A DNA stretch of 58,549 nt from Takashimella koratensis (taxonomy: Eukaryota > Basidiomycota > Tremellomycetes > Trichosporonales > Tetragoniomycetaceae): the NCBI GenBank assembly GCA_003116875.1, contig BCKT01000022.1, positions 1 to 58,549 of the forward strand. Direction: 5' to 3'. Each line of letters begins with the position of its first letter. The stretch's first letter is position 1. Position numbers and translations under genes: made by a program. The notes beneath the pieces were generated by a model. It was not told the DNA's origin and ran no database searches. It saw nothing but the letters and a program-made list of their open reading frames with translations. Positions 1-11,200 of this stretch are shown piece after piece.

Positions 1-306
1 TCTGAATTTTGGCCATCACTGGGGGAATAAACAGGTCCTTTCATAGTTAAGCCGGGGGAAAACGTTCAGGGTCAGGGGGAAAAATACATTTTCACAAGAG
101 GTCCCCAACAGAGCCGATCTTTAGCAATAGCTGGTCGCCGTTTAGTCAAACCCTGAATGAGTCGTCAACGTTGAGCAAACCTTGTGCGCAGTCTCCAGTC
201 TCAAGAACAACAACCACAAACAACAGCAGTCTTGCCACTCGACCAGCTAAGATCTGAACCTGGTATAGGCATCAAGGACGTACATTGCTGCCCAGAGGAC
301 ACCGTC
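1..306. other. Upstream region, no gene seen
   Basis: No supported coding region is visible. The frame of the Fic-like gene stays open upstream to about position 184, but there is no ATG in that frame before 307. The stretch is therefore taken as promoter and 5' leader. Confidence 0.5.
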
Positions 307-1213
307 ATGACTCCCACCACATCCAGTCTCACCCCTACACTTCTCGAGTCCGAGCCCGGTCCCTCACTCGCCGCCTCGCTTGCCACAGTTCTCGCCGCCC
401 ACCCAGTCTGGAGGGCTCAAATCGCCTCTTACTCTGCTGGTCACTACGGCGCACAAATACACACCCCCACCACCTCCGGACTCTCCGAGGTCATCGGGTC
501 GAGGAAAGGGGAAGAGAGGGGAGAACCGATGGGACCAGGACGGGTGTGGCAGCTTAACAAGTTTGCGACCGCTGGTGTCTGTCCCGACGGGTCAGAGTCC
601 GGATTTCGTGTAGATTACATGAGAAAGAAAGCGGTAGAGCAGGTGGAGGCTATAGAAAATGGGGCTCGCAACGGTGTTGAGGAGGGAGTCACGCAAGATA
701 CATTACCCGTGAGTATGGATGTTCCTTACATGTCGGAGCGGAGCCTGTACCTTGTTCGAGGCAGCGCACCAAGCTGCTTTTCTTCGCGGGCACCAATTCT
801 TCCACGATGGAAACCACCGTACCTCTCTCCTCCTCTTCGCTTCCCTCCTCGCTTGCGCCGAGATCATCGTCATGCCAGACTTTGACTGGTACCGCGCCTA
901 CCTCGTCCTCTCCGCCCGCACCCACCCCGGCAACCGAGACAACTTTCTCGACGACACCGCGATCACAGAGACCGGAGTCCAGCTCGCTCGGTACGCTCGC
1001 CGAAGAGTGGAAAGGGGGAGAGTGACGGAAGAGTACTGGGAAAAGGTAGCAGAGAAAGTTAGAGAGTTGCCCGTGAGAGTTAGTGTGGCGGAGACCATTT
1101 GGACGGGGTTGCAGAGGGTGGGAAAGCAGGAGAGGACAAAGTTGTGGGCGGGGTTGGAAGAGGGAGTGAGGAGAGATATTACCTTGGCGCATGGGGAGTT
1201 CAAGGCAGGCTGA
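307..1213 (+). CDS. Fic/Fido-domain-like protein
   Basis: Two-exon model: 307-708 and 761-1213, with a 52-nt GTGAGT...AG intron at 709-760. It encodes 284 residues. The start is the first ATG in the open frame. The intron joins a Ser/Thr-rich N-terminal half to a helical C-terminal half. The key feature is RGHQFFHDGNHRT at about residues 143-155, which resembles the Fic core H-x-F-x-D-G-N-x-R. Fic proteins transfer AMP or other phosphate-containing groups onto protein hydroxyls. The family core has His four residues before the Asp. Here that position is Gln146, and the nearest His (145) is five before Asp150, so either one residue is inserted or the catalytic His is lost. DGN and the anion-binding Arg154 are intact. 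No signal peptide or membrane segment is seen. The Fic assignment rests on this single motif, and substrate and activity are unknown. Confidence 0.6.
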
Positions 1214-1808
1214 GAGAAGAGGGAGTGATAAAGGGTGGTAGGCTGGTAGTAGTGTAGAAGACATGTAGCTCGGCGATACCACGGAAAGAAAAGAGTGACT
1301 TGTGGGTGGGTGGGTACAAAGCATCAGTCCTGCATTTTCCTTAGGCGTATCTCAGATAAAGTCCGCACTGGGGGTCCGGACTCGTGCATGTAACTGGTGA
1401 CGCATCGATGTGGTGTTTTCGTTTACAGCAAAACAATCGGACGGTTCTGTCCCGGAAACGTCGGAGCTGAGCGCGACCTCCACCACCAACGACCTGACCT
1501 CCACCCTATTTTTCCGTGTCCTCGCCATCTGACACCAGCCCCGCAGCTTTGCGGGCGCTCCCATGTACCCGTACGGTGGGTCTATAAGCCAGACTGCGTC
1601 GCCGATCCAGCTTTCCGCCATCAGGTGGTGACAGCCGCGTAAGCGTCGATGAGGTTGTTATCACGTGCGGATCCCACTTCTCGGCGTTGAGCGCGTGACC
1701 TCCACCTCTATCGCTGCCCTCCACCGATGACGATCCTATATAATACCATGCTCTCATGTGTACCGCCTGACTCTTGATTACACCTCCCCTCTTCCCCAAT
1801 CATCTATC
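1214..1808. other. Intergenic region, promoter of the aldo-keto reductase
   Basis: No coding region is supported. The left part is the 3' flank of the Fic-like gene. A roughly 15-base GC-rich string (gagcgcg...acctccacc) occurs twice, near 1468 and 1690, in the upstream region of the reductase; it may be a shared upstream element, but this is weak. Confidence 0.4.
1737..1745 (+). promoter_or_regulatory. Probable TATA box
   Basis: A TATATAATA string lies about 65-70 bases upstream of the reductase ATG. That is a plausible spacing for a fungal core promoter. The call rests only on string and position. Confidence 0.45.
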
Positions 1809-3272
1809 ATGGCCACTCATCCCGTTGCTGTTGCCAAGACCCCTCTGGGCGTTCGCAGGATTCTGTCCCCGACCGCGGGTATCCGCGTATCCCCACTCTG
1901 CCTGGGCGGCATGTCCCTCGGTTACAAATGGGCCGGTATGTGATTCCTGACTGGTCAAGAATAGAAACCTCCTGTCATTAACTGACGACAGTCCTCTGTT
2001 CTTCTCGAGCATAGGAAACACCGGGAAAATCACCAAAGAGGAAGGGTTCGCACTCCTCGATGCTTTCTTCGAGGCAGGTGGGAACTTTATCGACGTCGCG
2101 AACCTCTACCACGAAGGCGAGTCAGAGGAATGGGTTGGCGAATGGATGGAAGCACGTGGGAATCGAGACAAGATCGTCCTCGCTACAAAGTATAGTGGAT
2201 TCAACGATGGACCGGACAAGGATATCAATTCGATGGGCAATCACTTCAAGAGTATGACCCTAGGGGTTCGGGATAGTCTGAAGAGGCTTAGGACAGACTA
2301 TATTGATATCTTCTACGTCCACTTTTGGTGCGTCTGCCGTGTCTCTCGTTTCTTTTGATGGGCGTCACTGATAGCATACAGGGAGTACACCACCTCGGTC
2401 GAGGAGGTCATGCGCGGTCTGCACAAACTCGTCATGAAGGGTGACATCCTCTACCCGGCAGTTTCCGACACTCCTGCCTGGGTAAGTGCATCGCTGTCAA
2501 CGACTCCGATATCCAACGCTGACACAGTTTGACAGATTGTTGCCGAAGCCAACTGCTTTGCTCGAGCGAGCGGACTCTCGCCGTTCGTACTCTACCAGGG
2601 CCTCTGGAACCTCAACGTCCGGGACCTCGAGCGCGAAGTCATTCGTGAGTGCTTTATATCGGAGTGTCTCGTGAACAGGTCTGTAGTTGACAACGACTAG
2701 CGATGATTCGGAAAGAAGGGATGGGTCTCGCTCCCTGGGGCGTCATCGGCCAAGGCAAATGGATGTCCAAAGCCCAAATCGAGGAGAGGAAGAAGCAGGG
2801 CGAATCGTTCCGTGGCGGCGCGTCAGAGATCAACGACAAGGACTTGAAAATGTCCGAGGCATTGGAGAAGATTGCAGAGGAGATTGGGGATGGAGCTACC
2901 GTGACTTCTGTGGCTATTGCTTGGGCGCTCCTGAAGTACCCTTACGTCTTCCCTATCAGTGAGTAGGAGTACGAGTCTAAATTTCCTTGAAACGATTTGT
3001 GCACAGAAGGGAGCTCTGGCTGACTATTCTTGTCAGTTGGTGGCCGCAAGATCAACCACATGCAGGACAACATCAAGGCCCTCACACACGACCTCACAGC
3101 CGAGCAGGTAGCTACCCTCGAGGGTATTTATCCCTTCGATATTGGGTTCCCAATGAACAGATTTGGAGCAGACTCGAACGTTACTGGGAAAACGGAAAAC
3201 TGGCTCGTCAAGGCAGCAGCACACGTACAGTGGGTCAAGGCGGAGCAAGCTATCCGACCGGACCAGTTGTGA
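1809..3272 (+). CDS. Aldo-keto reductase, aryl-alcohol dehydrogenase / norsolorinic acid reductase type
   Basis: Six exons: 1809-1935, 2015-2327, 2382-2481, 2536-2644, 2701-2958 and 3037-3272. The product has 380 residues, a usual length for this group. It is an NAD(P)H-dependent reductase of carbonyls to alcohols with a TIM-barrel fold and no targeting signal. The catalytic set is visible: Asp69 and Tyr74 in DVANLY, Lys101 in LATKY and His145 in YVHFW. The later GLAPWGVIGQG and FPIIGGRK segments match the cofactor-binding strands of AAD-type enzymes. Each intron is GT-AG and restores the family sequence across the junction. The gene stands alone, with no metabolic cluster around it. The natural substrate cannot be read from the sequence, and AKR subfamily names for fungi are often based on weak similarity. 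Confidence 0.93.
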
Positions 3273-3631
3273 AGTGACTTGTATGAGCAGATGAGGGGAT
3301 AGGGAGTATATCACAGAACAAGGAGATCCTGTTACGCACCTCTCCCAGGCTGCTATCTATTCTGCTGTAGAGAAGCCATAGCCCCGTCTAAGATGCCACT
3401 TGGTAGCCACAAAACCAATAATTACTAAAATACAACTTAGTATTACTATTTAGCACACACCGGTCTTAGGCTCCACGATGTTCGACCAAACTCGGTAGCC
3501 TCCAGCCAATCCAATTCATCTCACCATCTCACCATCCATCCATCCATCCATCCCCCGCCCCCTACCCACCCCTCCATCCACCCCTCCCCTCACCGGCTCG
3601 GCCTCGCAACCCCCGGTATCCACCTCGCACC
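3273..3631. other. Intergenic region, SEC61 promoter
   Basis: The 3' flank of the reductase is followed by a pyrimidine-rich leader with a (CATC)n run. No gene is seen. Confidence 0.5.
3533..3553. repeat. (CATC)n microsatellite
   Basis: About five perfect CATC units lie roughly 80 bases upstream of the SEC61 ATG and are followed by a C-rich stretch. The tract sits in the leader or core promoter and looks prone to slippage. Confidence 0.85.
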
Positions 3632-5606
3632 ATGGGCTGTGAGTAGATCGTCTCTGTCACTCCGCAGGTGTCGAGAGCCCAGCATCGTTTGCTGCGCTTC
3701 ACTCCACCGCCTCGTGAACAAACATCATCGCGCGAGCGCCGCGTTGTCACTTTCCCCCCCTGCTACGTGGTCTCGCCAAGCCCATATTCATCTCACTTGC
3801 TGACTCACTCACCCACCCGCGACCACAGTCCGACTCCTCGAGCTCGTCCGCCCGTTCATGAGCATCCTTCCGGAGGTGACCGCGCCTGAACGCAAGGTGA
3901 GTCCAGTGTGTCGCTCTCGCTCTCCCATCCCCCTAGTGGACCGCTTCCACCCGACGCCTCCTTCCACATCCACCTTTCCATTCCTACTCGTGCAGTCAAC
4001 TAATCTCCCCCCAGGTCACCTTCCAGCACAAAGTCCTATGGACAGCCACCACGCTGCTCATTTTCCTCGTTTGCTCCCAAGTCCCCCTCTACGGTATCAT
4101 GTCGTCCGACTCGTCTGACCCGCTCTACTGGATGCGTGTCATCCTCGCTTCCAACCGCGGTACTCTTATGGAACTCGGTATCACCCCGATCGTCACCTCC
4201 GGCATGATCATGCAGCTCCTCGCGGGCGCTCAACTCATCGAGGTCGACTTCAGCCTCAAGGATGACCGCGCGCTGTTTGGGTCTGCGCAGAAGCGTGAGT
4301 CGGCCCGTCCGATGGTCACGAGACTTGTTCCGAGCTGATCTCGATTGTTATCTTAATGTTCCCCACTCGATTCCTTCATTTCCTGACCCCTTGAATCCAT
4401 CCTCTAGTCTTCGCCATGATCATCGCGCTCGGCCAGGGTACCGTCTACGTCCTTACGGGCTTGTATGGCGCGCCCTCCTCGCTCGGTGCCGGTGTCTGCC
4501 TTCTCCTCATCCTCCAGCTCGTCGCGGCCGCGCTTATTGTCATTCTCCTCGACGAGCTCCTCACCAAGGGCTACGGTCTTGGCTCCGGTATCTCCCTCTT
4601 CATCGCGACCAACATTTGCGAGTCGATTGTCTGGAAGGCCTTCTCGCCCAACACCGTCAACACTGGTCGTGGACCCGAGTTTGAGGGCGCCATCATCGCT
4701 CTCTTCCACCTCCTCTTCACTTGGAACGACAAGTCGCGTGCCCTCAAAGAGGCGTTCTATCGCGAGCGTCTCCCCAACGTCATGAACCTCCTCGCGACCG
4801 TCTTCATCTTCGCCGTCGTCATCTACCTCCAGGGCTTCCGCGTTGAGATCCCCATCAAGTCGGCCAAGATGCGCGGCCAGAGGGCTACCTACCCGATCAA
4901 GCTGTTCTACACCTCGAACATGCCCATCATGCTCGAGTCGGCCCTCACCTCCAACATCTTCCTCGTCAGCCAGATGCTCGCTTCCCGTTTCCCGGAGAAC
5001 CTCCTCGTTCGCCTCCTCGGTGTCTGGGAGCCCCTCGAGGACTCAACCCAGCTCTCGGCGGTCTCCGGTATCTCGTACTACATCTCCGCCCCGCACTCGG
5101 TCAAGGCCGCGTTGTCCGACCCCTTCCACACCGTCGTCTACATCCTTTTCATCACCACTGCCTGCGCCATCTTCTCCAAGACCTGGATCGAGGTCTCTGG
5201 CTCTGGTCCTCGTGACGTCGCCAAGCAGCTCAAGGATCAGTCCATGACCCTTGCTGGCCACCGCGACGCCTCCATCTACAAGGAGCTCAAGCGCGTCATC
5301 CCGACCGCCGCCGCGTTCGGTGGTGCCACCCTCGGTCTCCTCTCGGTCGTCGCCGACTTGATGGGCGCTCTCGGCTCTGGTACCGGTATCCTCATGGCCA
5401 CCACCATCATCTACGGCTGTGAGTTGCTTGAAAAAGGAGTTGCTTGAAAAAGACGCTGGGTGAATGTAACTGACTTTGACCAGACTTTGAGCTTGGTGTT
5501 AAGGAGAATGCCGGTCTCGAGGCCGCTGGTCTCAACGACTTGCGTGAGTTTTGTTTCGATGACCGTTGGTATCGTAACTGATCGTGAATCCTCTACAGTC
5601 TTCTAA
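3632..5606 (+). CDS. SEC61: Sec61 translocon, alpha subunit
   Basis: Six exons: 3632-3638, 3829-3896, 4015-4294, 4408-5418, 5484-5543 and 5599-5606. They encode 477 residues, the normal length for Sec61 alpha. This is the ten-helix pore through which proteins enter or cross the ER membrane. Exon 1 carries only seven coding bases (Met-Gly plus one base), and joining it to exon 2 gives the conserved start [19 protein letters not shown]. Family landmarks include the plug region [10 protein letters not shown], the [17 protein letters not shown] stretch and the cytosolic loop with [16 protein letters not shown]. The last exon supplies only Leu-Phe and the stop, so the exact C-terminus is the least certain part. 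The start is fixed by the family N-terminus. Its partners would be the beta (SBH1) and gamma (SSS1) subunits, which are not in this window. Confidence 0.97.
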
Positions 5607-6357
5607 GCGAGCGGTCACATTGTCACTCGAGACTCTCGCGCACCATCCTTCATAGCATGCGCGCGAGCACCTCTGGGACGATACCGGACGAGGAGCGTTG
5701 GCGTGAGGAGCAGGCGGTAAAGAAGGTGTTGAATGACGTCGAGTGAAATGCGCATTAGTGCAACTCACGCGGAAGTGTCATGAGAGTGGAGGAAAGGCGA
5801 ACACGCTAGTTCTTACGGACCTGTTGGCTCGGCCTGTTGAACAAGAATTATCAAAAGTAAAACATCGAATCATCAAAACGAAAACAACAACCCAAGACGG
5901 AAGACAAGATCGTTCATCGACCTGTCGAAGAAAAAAAGAAGCAATCACCTTTCTCATCTCGTATTGGACCAAGCAACCGCTTCTTCTGCGCGAGACTTTA
6001 CCTTTTGCCATTTCTCTTTTATATCTTCTACTTCCAAGCCATACAGCATTGTCTATCACTCATGCACGGTCTGGCCCCCATCCAGTGGTAGTAATGGAGC
6101 CCATTCATCGTCTCTGGACAAGAATCAAAGCAAATCGGCGCGCAGCGGCGGTGCATTGAGATGATCTAACGTGGTACTGTCGTATGTGTGACTGAGGGTG
6201 GATGTGGTATGGGTACTGTCTATGCTGTGGTGTTCAAGATGTCCGTGGACAAGGTAGCTGCTGGTGGGCTAATGTCTTCCCTCCCTTCCCTCTTCCCCTT
6301 TCCTCCCCTCATTCGCTCCTCGCGTCACTTCCTCTCGATGCATCTCCCTTCCTATTT
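5607..6357. other. Convergent intergenic region
   Basis: This lies between the 3' ends of SEC61 (+) and the mannosyltransferase (-). It holds A-rich stretches likely to carry polyadenylation sites for both. The longest open frames here have no family features and read like chance ORFs. Confidence 0.5.
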
Positions 6358-8294
6358 TCACCACCCACCCACTCGCCCACCTTCATCCCAGAAGGCATCT
6401 TCAAACCCATCAAACGGTCTCCCTTCCAAATCATCCACATGCACCGTCTCAATAAACTGCTTCTCCCTCTCTTCATCGCTCACACCCTCGTTTGCGGTAG
6501 GGTGCCAGTCGAGATCGGTACACATCCCCCTCGCAAAGCCCTGGTATACGAATAAATGGGCGAAATTGAGCGTAGGCTCAGAGTACGAGTCGAGCGTGAA
6601 ACGTTTGACATGGGTGAAGACTTTTCCACGAGTAAGGCCGTGAGCGCTGATGTGTTTGAGCAAGTTGCTGCGGGAGAGTTAAGAGTGGTTGTGTCAGTTT
6701 GATTTGGTTTGAAGCAGGAAATTGGCTGGAGGCAATGGATGGCCTGAAGACTCACGCGTGAACGAAGAGTGGAGGCGGCCGAGAGAAGCCAAGAGGCGTG
6801 ACGAGGTCGTATTGGAGCATCGTACTGGTCGCAGCGTCAGCACAGGATTCCACTCGACCCATTACAGGCCTCTGATACTGCACAAAACTCACTGCCCACA
6901 GAACCGCCCCGACTCCATTCCGTTCGAGAATCCAAGCGCGCTCAACCACCTCGGACTATGAGCGAACGGGATATCCAATGCCTTGAACGCCCATCTGAAC
7001 GTATCCTTGTCCCCTCCACACATCTTGAACCAAAACTCTCGATCCCCCATCATCCCCGCTGCCAGCCAGAGGGCGGCGAGGTTGAGCCCCTGGTTACCCG
7101 CTTTATCAATGACGATCTGGCCAGACTCGAACGTCCAGTCGTCAAGGTCACAGTCGACGCCCATGATTCGCCAAATCGCATTGTCCGGGTGGTCCTTGGA
7201 CAAGTCGGGGTAGAAGACTGCCCGCCCCGACTCGAGATAGGCGGGAGCTTCGAACAGGTGGGTCGGATCACGCAAAGGCATGTTGTCAGAGTCCAAGTAG
7301 AGGACTTCGCGGAAGGAGGATTCGACGATCGAGAGGCCCTTGATTTGGAAGTTTTTCCATACCCCGTCGACCTTTTCCACTCCATGGATCTGGAGATCAA
7401 GGGCAGATGTATCAGGGTGAGGTCAACCGAGGAGACGAGCACGTCAAGATGATGGATGCTGACGGCAGTGCTCACCTCGATGATCTTCGCACCAAGGTGC
7501 TCTATCTCTCTCCGGTGTTCGGCATCCGTCAGCTCGCCAGCGAAATGGAACACTTCGATAGGGAGCTTGACTTTGAGCCGTCGCAAGTGTCGAATTAAGG
7601 TAATCATACGCAGTGTCGTGTCCTGCAAACCACCGCGCAGCACCGCAGCATCATCTTGTCAGTACTCCGACACCCTTTTCCATTGTATTCGGCATACCTG
7701 GTTACCGCCAGTCAAGACGATTCCTCGACCTCCTCGCATCCGCTCGTGGCCCAACACATCGTGTCCCTGGCTTAATCGCTCCTCGAGCCACCTGACCATC
7801 GCTGCACGACGGCTACGGATCTCCTCCTCTTCAACCATATTGCGCCAGAAGTCGCCGTCGCCGTTGTACTGGTCCGGGTTCACCAGGAGGTCGCTGATCA
7901 ACGCCGGGCAGTGCTCGTGCATCCGTGCCGTCGCCTCGGCATGGGACCATACTGGCCTTTCGAGAAAGGCTATTAGCCGCTGGGCTAATGGCGAGAGACC
8001 AGGATTTGTTAGGAGTGGAGGAAGGGTGCCGTCGGGGAAGTACGCCGAGTAAGTATCTGGAATGGGACGGAGGTCAAACGTCTCTTCGAAGATAGAGTCC
8101 GGAGAGGAAGGGGCAGAAACGTGTGACCATGAAGAAGGGAGGAGACCGATTCGTCGGTATCCAGGTTTCTGAAGGTTGAGGAGAGCGAAGAGGGAGATGG
8201 AGCAGATGGCGAGGATCGATAGTATTGTGGAGTGTCTCCGGAGCACACCGGCCCATCCACCCATACTCCCACCGCGCTGTCGTGTCGATCGCAT
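6358..8294 (-). CDS. Golgi alpha-mannosyltransferase, MNN1/MNN2-like
   Basis: Five exons, in transcript order 8294-7698, 7622-7476, 7389-6893, 6824-6756 and 6667-6358. The product has 539 residues. Residues about 22-41 form one hydrophobic segment after a basic tail, which is a type II Golgi signal anchor with the enzyme in the lumen. The DxD metal/GDP-mannose motif is YLDSDNMPL, with Asp281 and Asp283. Further family blocks are GIVLTGGNQ, ESGQIVID, SGRFCGHTMLQYD (formed across the third intron) and LFVHANLLKH (formed across the fourth). These match the fungal putative mannosyltransferase family that includes MNN1 and MNN2 and builds mannan side chains on glycoproteins. Linkage (alpha-1,2 or alpha-1,3) cannot be told from sequence. 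ATG 8294 is chosen because it begins just before the signal anchor. Confidence 0.9.
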
Positions 8295-11200
8295 GGTACC
8301 GCACGCAAACGAGGTTCAAGGTATCGCCGTCGGCGGTGGGGGTAGATTGAGGGATGAAGAGATGAGAGGTAGTGAGGAATGACGAGAAGACGAAGACGAC
8401 CGTGCGATGGACCGGAAACGTAAACAAATTAGAAAATGACGCTGCGAAGCTGCGGAGTATTTCAGACTAAAAAAAGAGATATCTTCTCTCAGCCAGGACG
8501 ACCAGCGCGAAACGAGTAGCAGCAAGCTGTAGCTGTAGTGGATGTGGATGTGGATTCGAGCTGGAGGTGATGAGAGCGCATGACTCAAGTATGAACGGAA
8601 GAGACAGGTGCGCAGATCAGCGGGACGAGGCAAAGGAGTGAATGGCGCATCTGCAGAAAGGAAACTCAACACGACGCAAAACTAAGCTGCGCCAAGGATG
8701 AGTGATGATACATAGCATGCAGGGCTGATTGGCACACCGCTCGCAGGTGAAGAACAGTGCATGCCGGGAGAGAATTGTCATTGCCTCATTGCCGGGGTCA
8801 AGTCGCTGCTGCGTCCGCTGCGGAAATTTGAAGATTGGAAGGAACTGAACAACGCAAGGGCCCCACCGCAGTCTGCAAAAGTCCAGCGACGTCGCGGCAC
8901 AGCCAGGACGAAACGCCGCAGGCATACAGTAGACTGTTGAGCCCCAGTTACTTGACCGAAAGACCTACAGGTCCTGGGCTGACGACTGCGGATGAGGCAA
9001 TGCGTGGGTGCGATGTAATGCTGGATACGCGCTTGCAATACCTTGGAAACCCACCTTGATGTGCTTCCTCCTCTCAACCGCAATCTCAATCGCGCAGTCA
9101 CACAAAAGAAGACTTGATTTCTGAAACACGAAGCGAGGTTTTCTCACGTTGTCACAGACTCAAAGCAAAGCATATGGAAACGCGCTTGACGTGAGGAGAA
9201 CATGGGCTGGCTGGAGGAGCCGAACTCGTCGGAGTTTGTCGCGAAATCCACGCCGAAGCAGAAGGATCCTTAAGGTAAGGAGCAAGTAGCTTACTGCGAT
9301 CAAGATCTCATTCCTCGTCTTAATATGGGACCACGCTGGTCACGCCGCGAGTTCATCGGGCCAAGCGTACCGCGCACCTCATTGGATGAGACCGGGAGAG
9401 GCAGCGCTGCCAACATGCTCCTGTAGCAGACCAGGGTGCGAGAACGAGCGTGGGAGGAGCAGGCCATTAGCTAAGGTAGAAAGAACAGCACAGAAAGATG
9501 GAGAAGTTCATAGAAGACAGGGTCAACTGCAGACAAGGTCAACGTGGACCCCACGCATCGCCACGCATTGAGCTCGTCGCCTCCCATGCAATCGTTGTCG
9601 TCGAGAGCCTTCGCAGCAGGGAACAAGCACCTGAGAGTGATTAAAACGGTTGATGAAGGAACAAAAGACAGATTGGATTTCCAACGATTGCACTAAATGT
9701 TGGGGCGTCGGAGGCGTCTCCCGATCATGTCAAGCGAGGGTTTAAGCAAGGGACGATATCGACCTCACAGGACTCCGTATGCATGCATGCCTTTGGGGAA
9801 GCGGAAGTCTCCGACAGCGAGGCTTGACCACATGTCGCTTACCAGATGACAACTCTAATGGCGAGCGGGTTGATTAGAGCAAGACCAGCCAGACTTCATT
9901 CCCCACAGGGAGAAGGAATGGAAAACGTGTCGCGTTCCCAACGATTTAGACTCGATGACACGCCCCTGTGTACTGTACCTTCCTCGCATTTCGGTCCTTG
10001 CTCCGAACTGCATTAGCTTTGTTGGAACCCGATACTGCCTGGGCAGGTCTCACTCTCGGGAGCTTAAACGTCCGGCGCCCACGATCGCGATCACAGAGGC
10101 TGGAATCGAGCGTTTAACTTTCACGAATGAATTGCACCAGTTGCAGGGTTGTGCTCGGCGTCGAATTCTCTCTTGGCCCTGTCTTCGTTCCTCTCCGTTG
10201 AGGCAGTGGGCTTTACGAGAACGACCAAAGGCAAAAGAATATGCGGACCCTGTAAAACTGATCTCGCAGCTGATGGTTCAGCCTGCCCGCCTAGCTGACC
10301 GCTGCCTATGCGACGAGTCGAGAGTCTGTGCATTCCTCACTCAATTGAGTGAGTGAGTTCGTTTAAAGACGGACATTACAGAGGACTTGAGCTAGAAAGA
10401 ACTAACGACTCATCAAACCTGTAATATGCTGCAAACGAATTGAATTGGCGGTGCCCTGCTTTCCCGAAATACAGCGAGGCACCCGACGAAAGCACCAGAG
10501 CGTGGTGTTTGCAGAGCTGGAAGATGGGATGGGATAAGGATCTAACAAAGCCGAGCCCAGACTCGGGCCCATTGAACACAGCAGGAGGCACGATGGCTTC
10601 TGCTTCCGCCACCTTGTCCGCCTTCCCTCAGGCCACATTCAAATCTCTGCCGGATGAGAAGGGAGTCGTACTTCATTTGTTCAGGTTGACTTGGAAAAAT
10701 TGTCTTTTGTTTTTGCGCTACAAGTCTCTGATCTGGAGGCATTGCATTTATCCTCCGCGGCCCATACCAGCAAACCCTGAGCAAATTGAGGGGGAGGTTA
10801 GGGCAGGGGTCGCCCTCTGCCACGCAGAATGCGAGAGAGCTCTGCCAAACGTGACAGTTGGATCCGCCGCCCATGGGGGATGGCGACGCCATTGTCGGGG
10901 CAAAAGGCGGGGTGGGGGTAGGTCCAAGGCCCAGACGCGGCGGATTTTGCATTGTGAGGGATTTTTTCTTGATATACTCGACCAACCAACAGGCAAGGGA
11001 AAACGGGACCCCCAAAGCCTCACAGGAGACTGGGCTAGAACGAGTCGATACGAGAGACACGAGGACACAGAGACAAGCGCAAGGTCCAGAGAATGAACAG
11101 GCACAAACAATTCACCACGGATTCGCTGGGTGCCCAGGTGCACAGTTCTGAGAGGCAGGCGCGAGCCACGATACGAATGAAATTCTCTTCCGACTTTGCA

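Noticed and set aside
4465..5247. Ser/Arg-rich open frames inside SEC61
   Set aside because: They are alternate-frame shadows of SEC61 exon 4, whose C-rich third positions create Ser/Arg/Pro-rich readings.
10440..11096. 218-codon open frame in the gene-free block
   Set aside because: No domain, no family pattern and mixed codon use. Overlapping frames of similar length on the other strand suggest chance.
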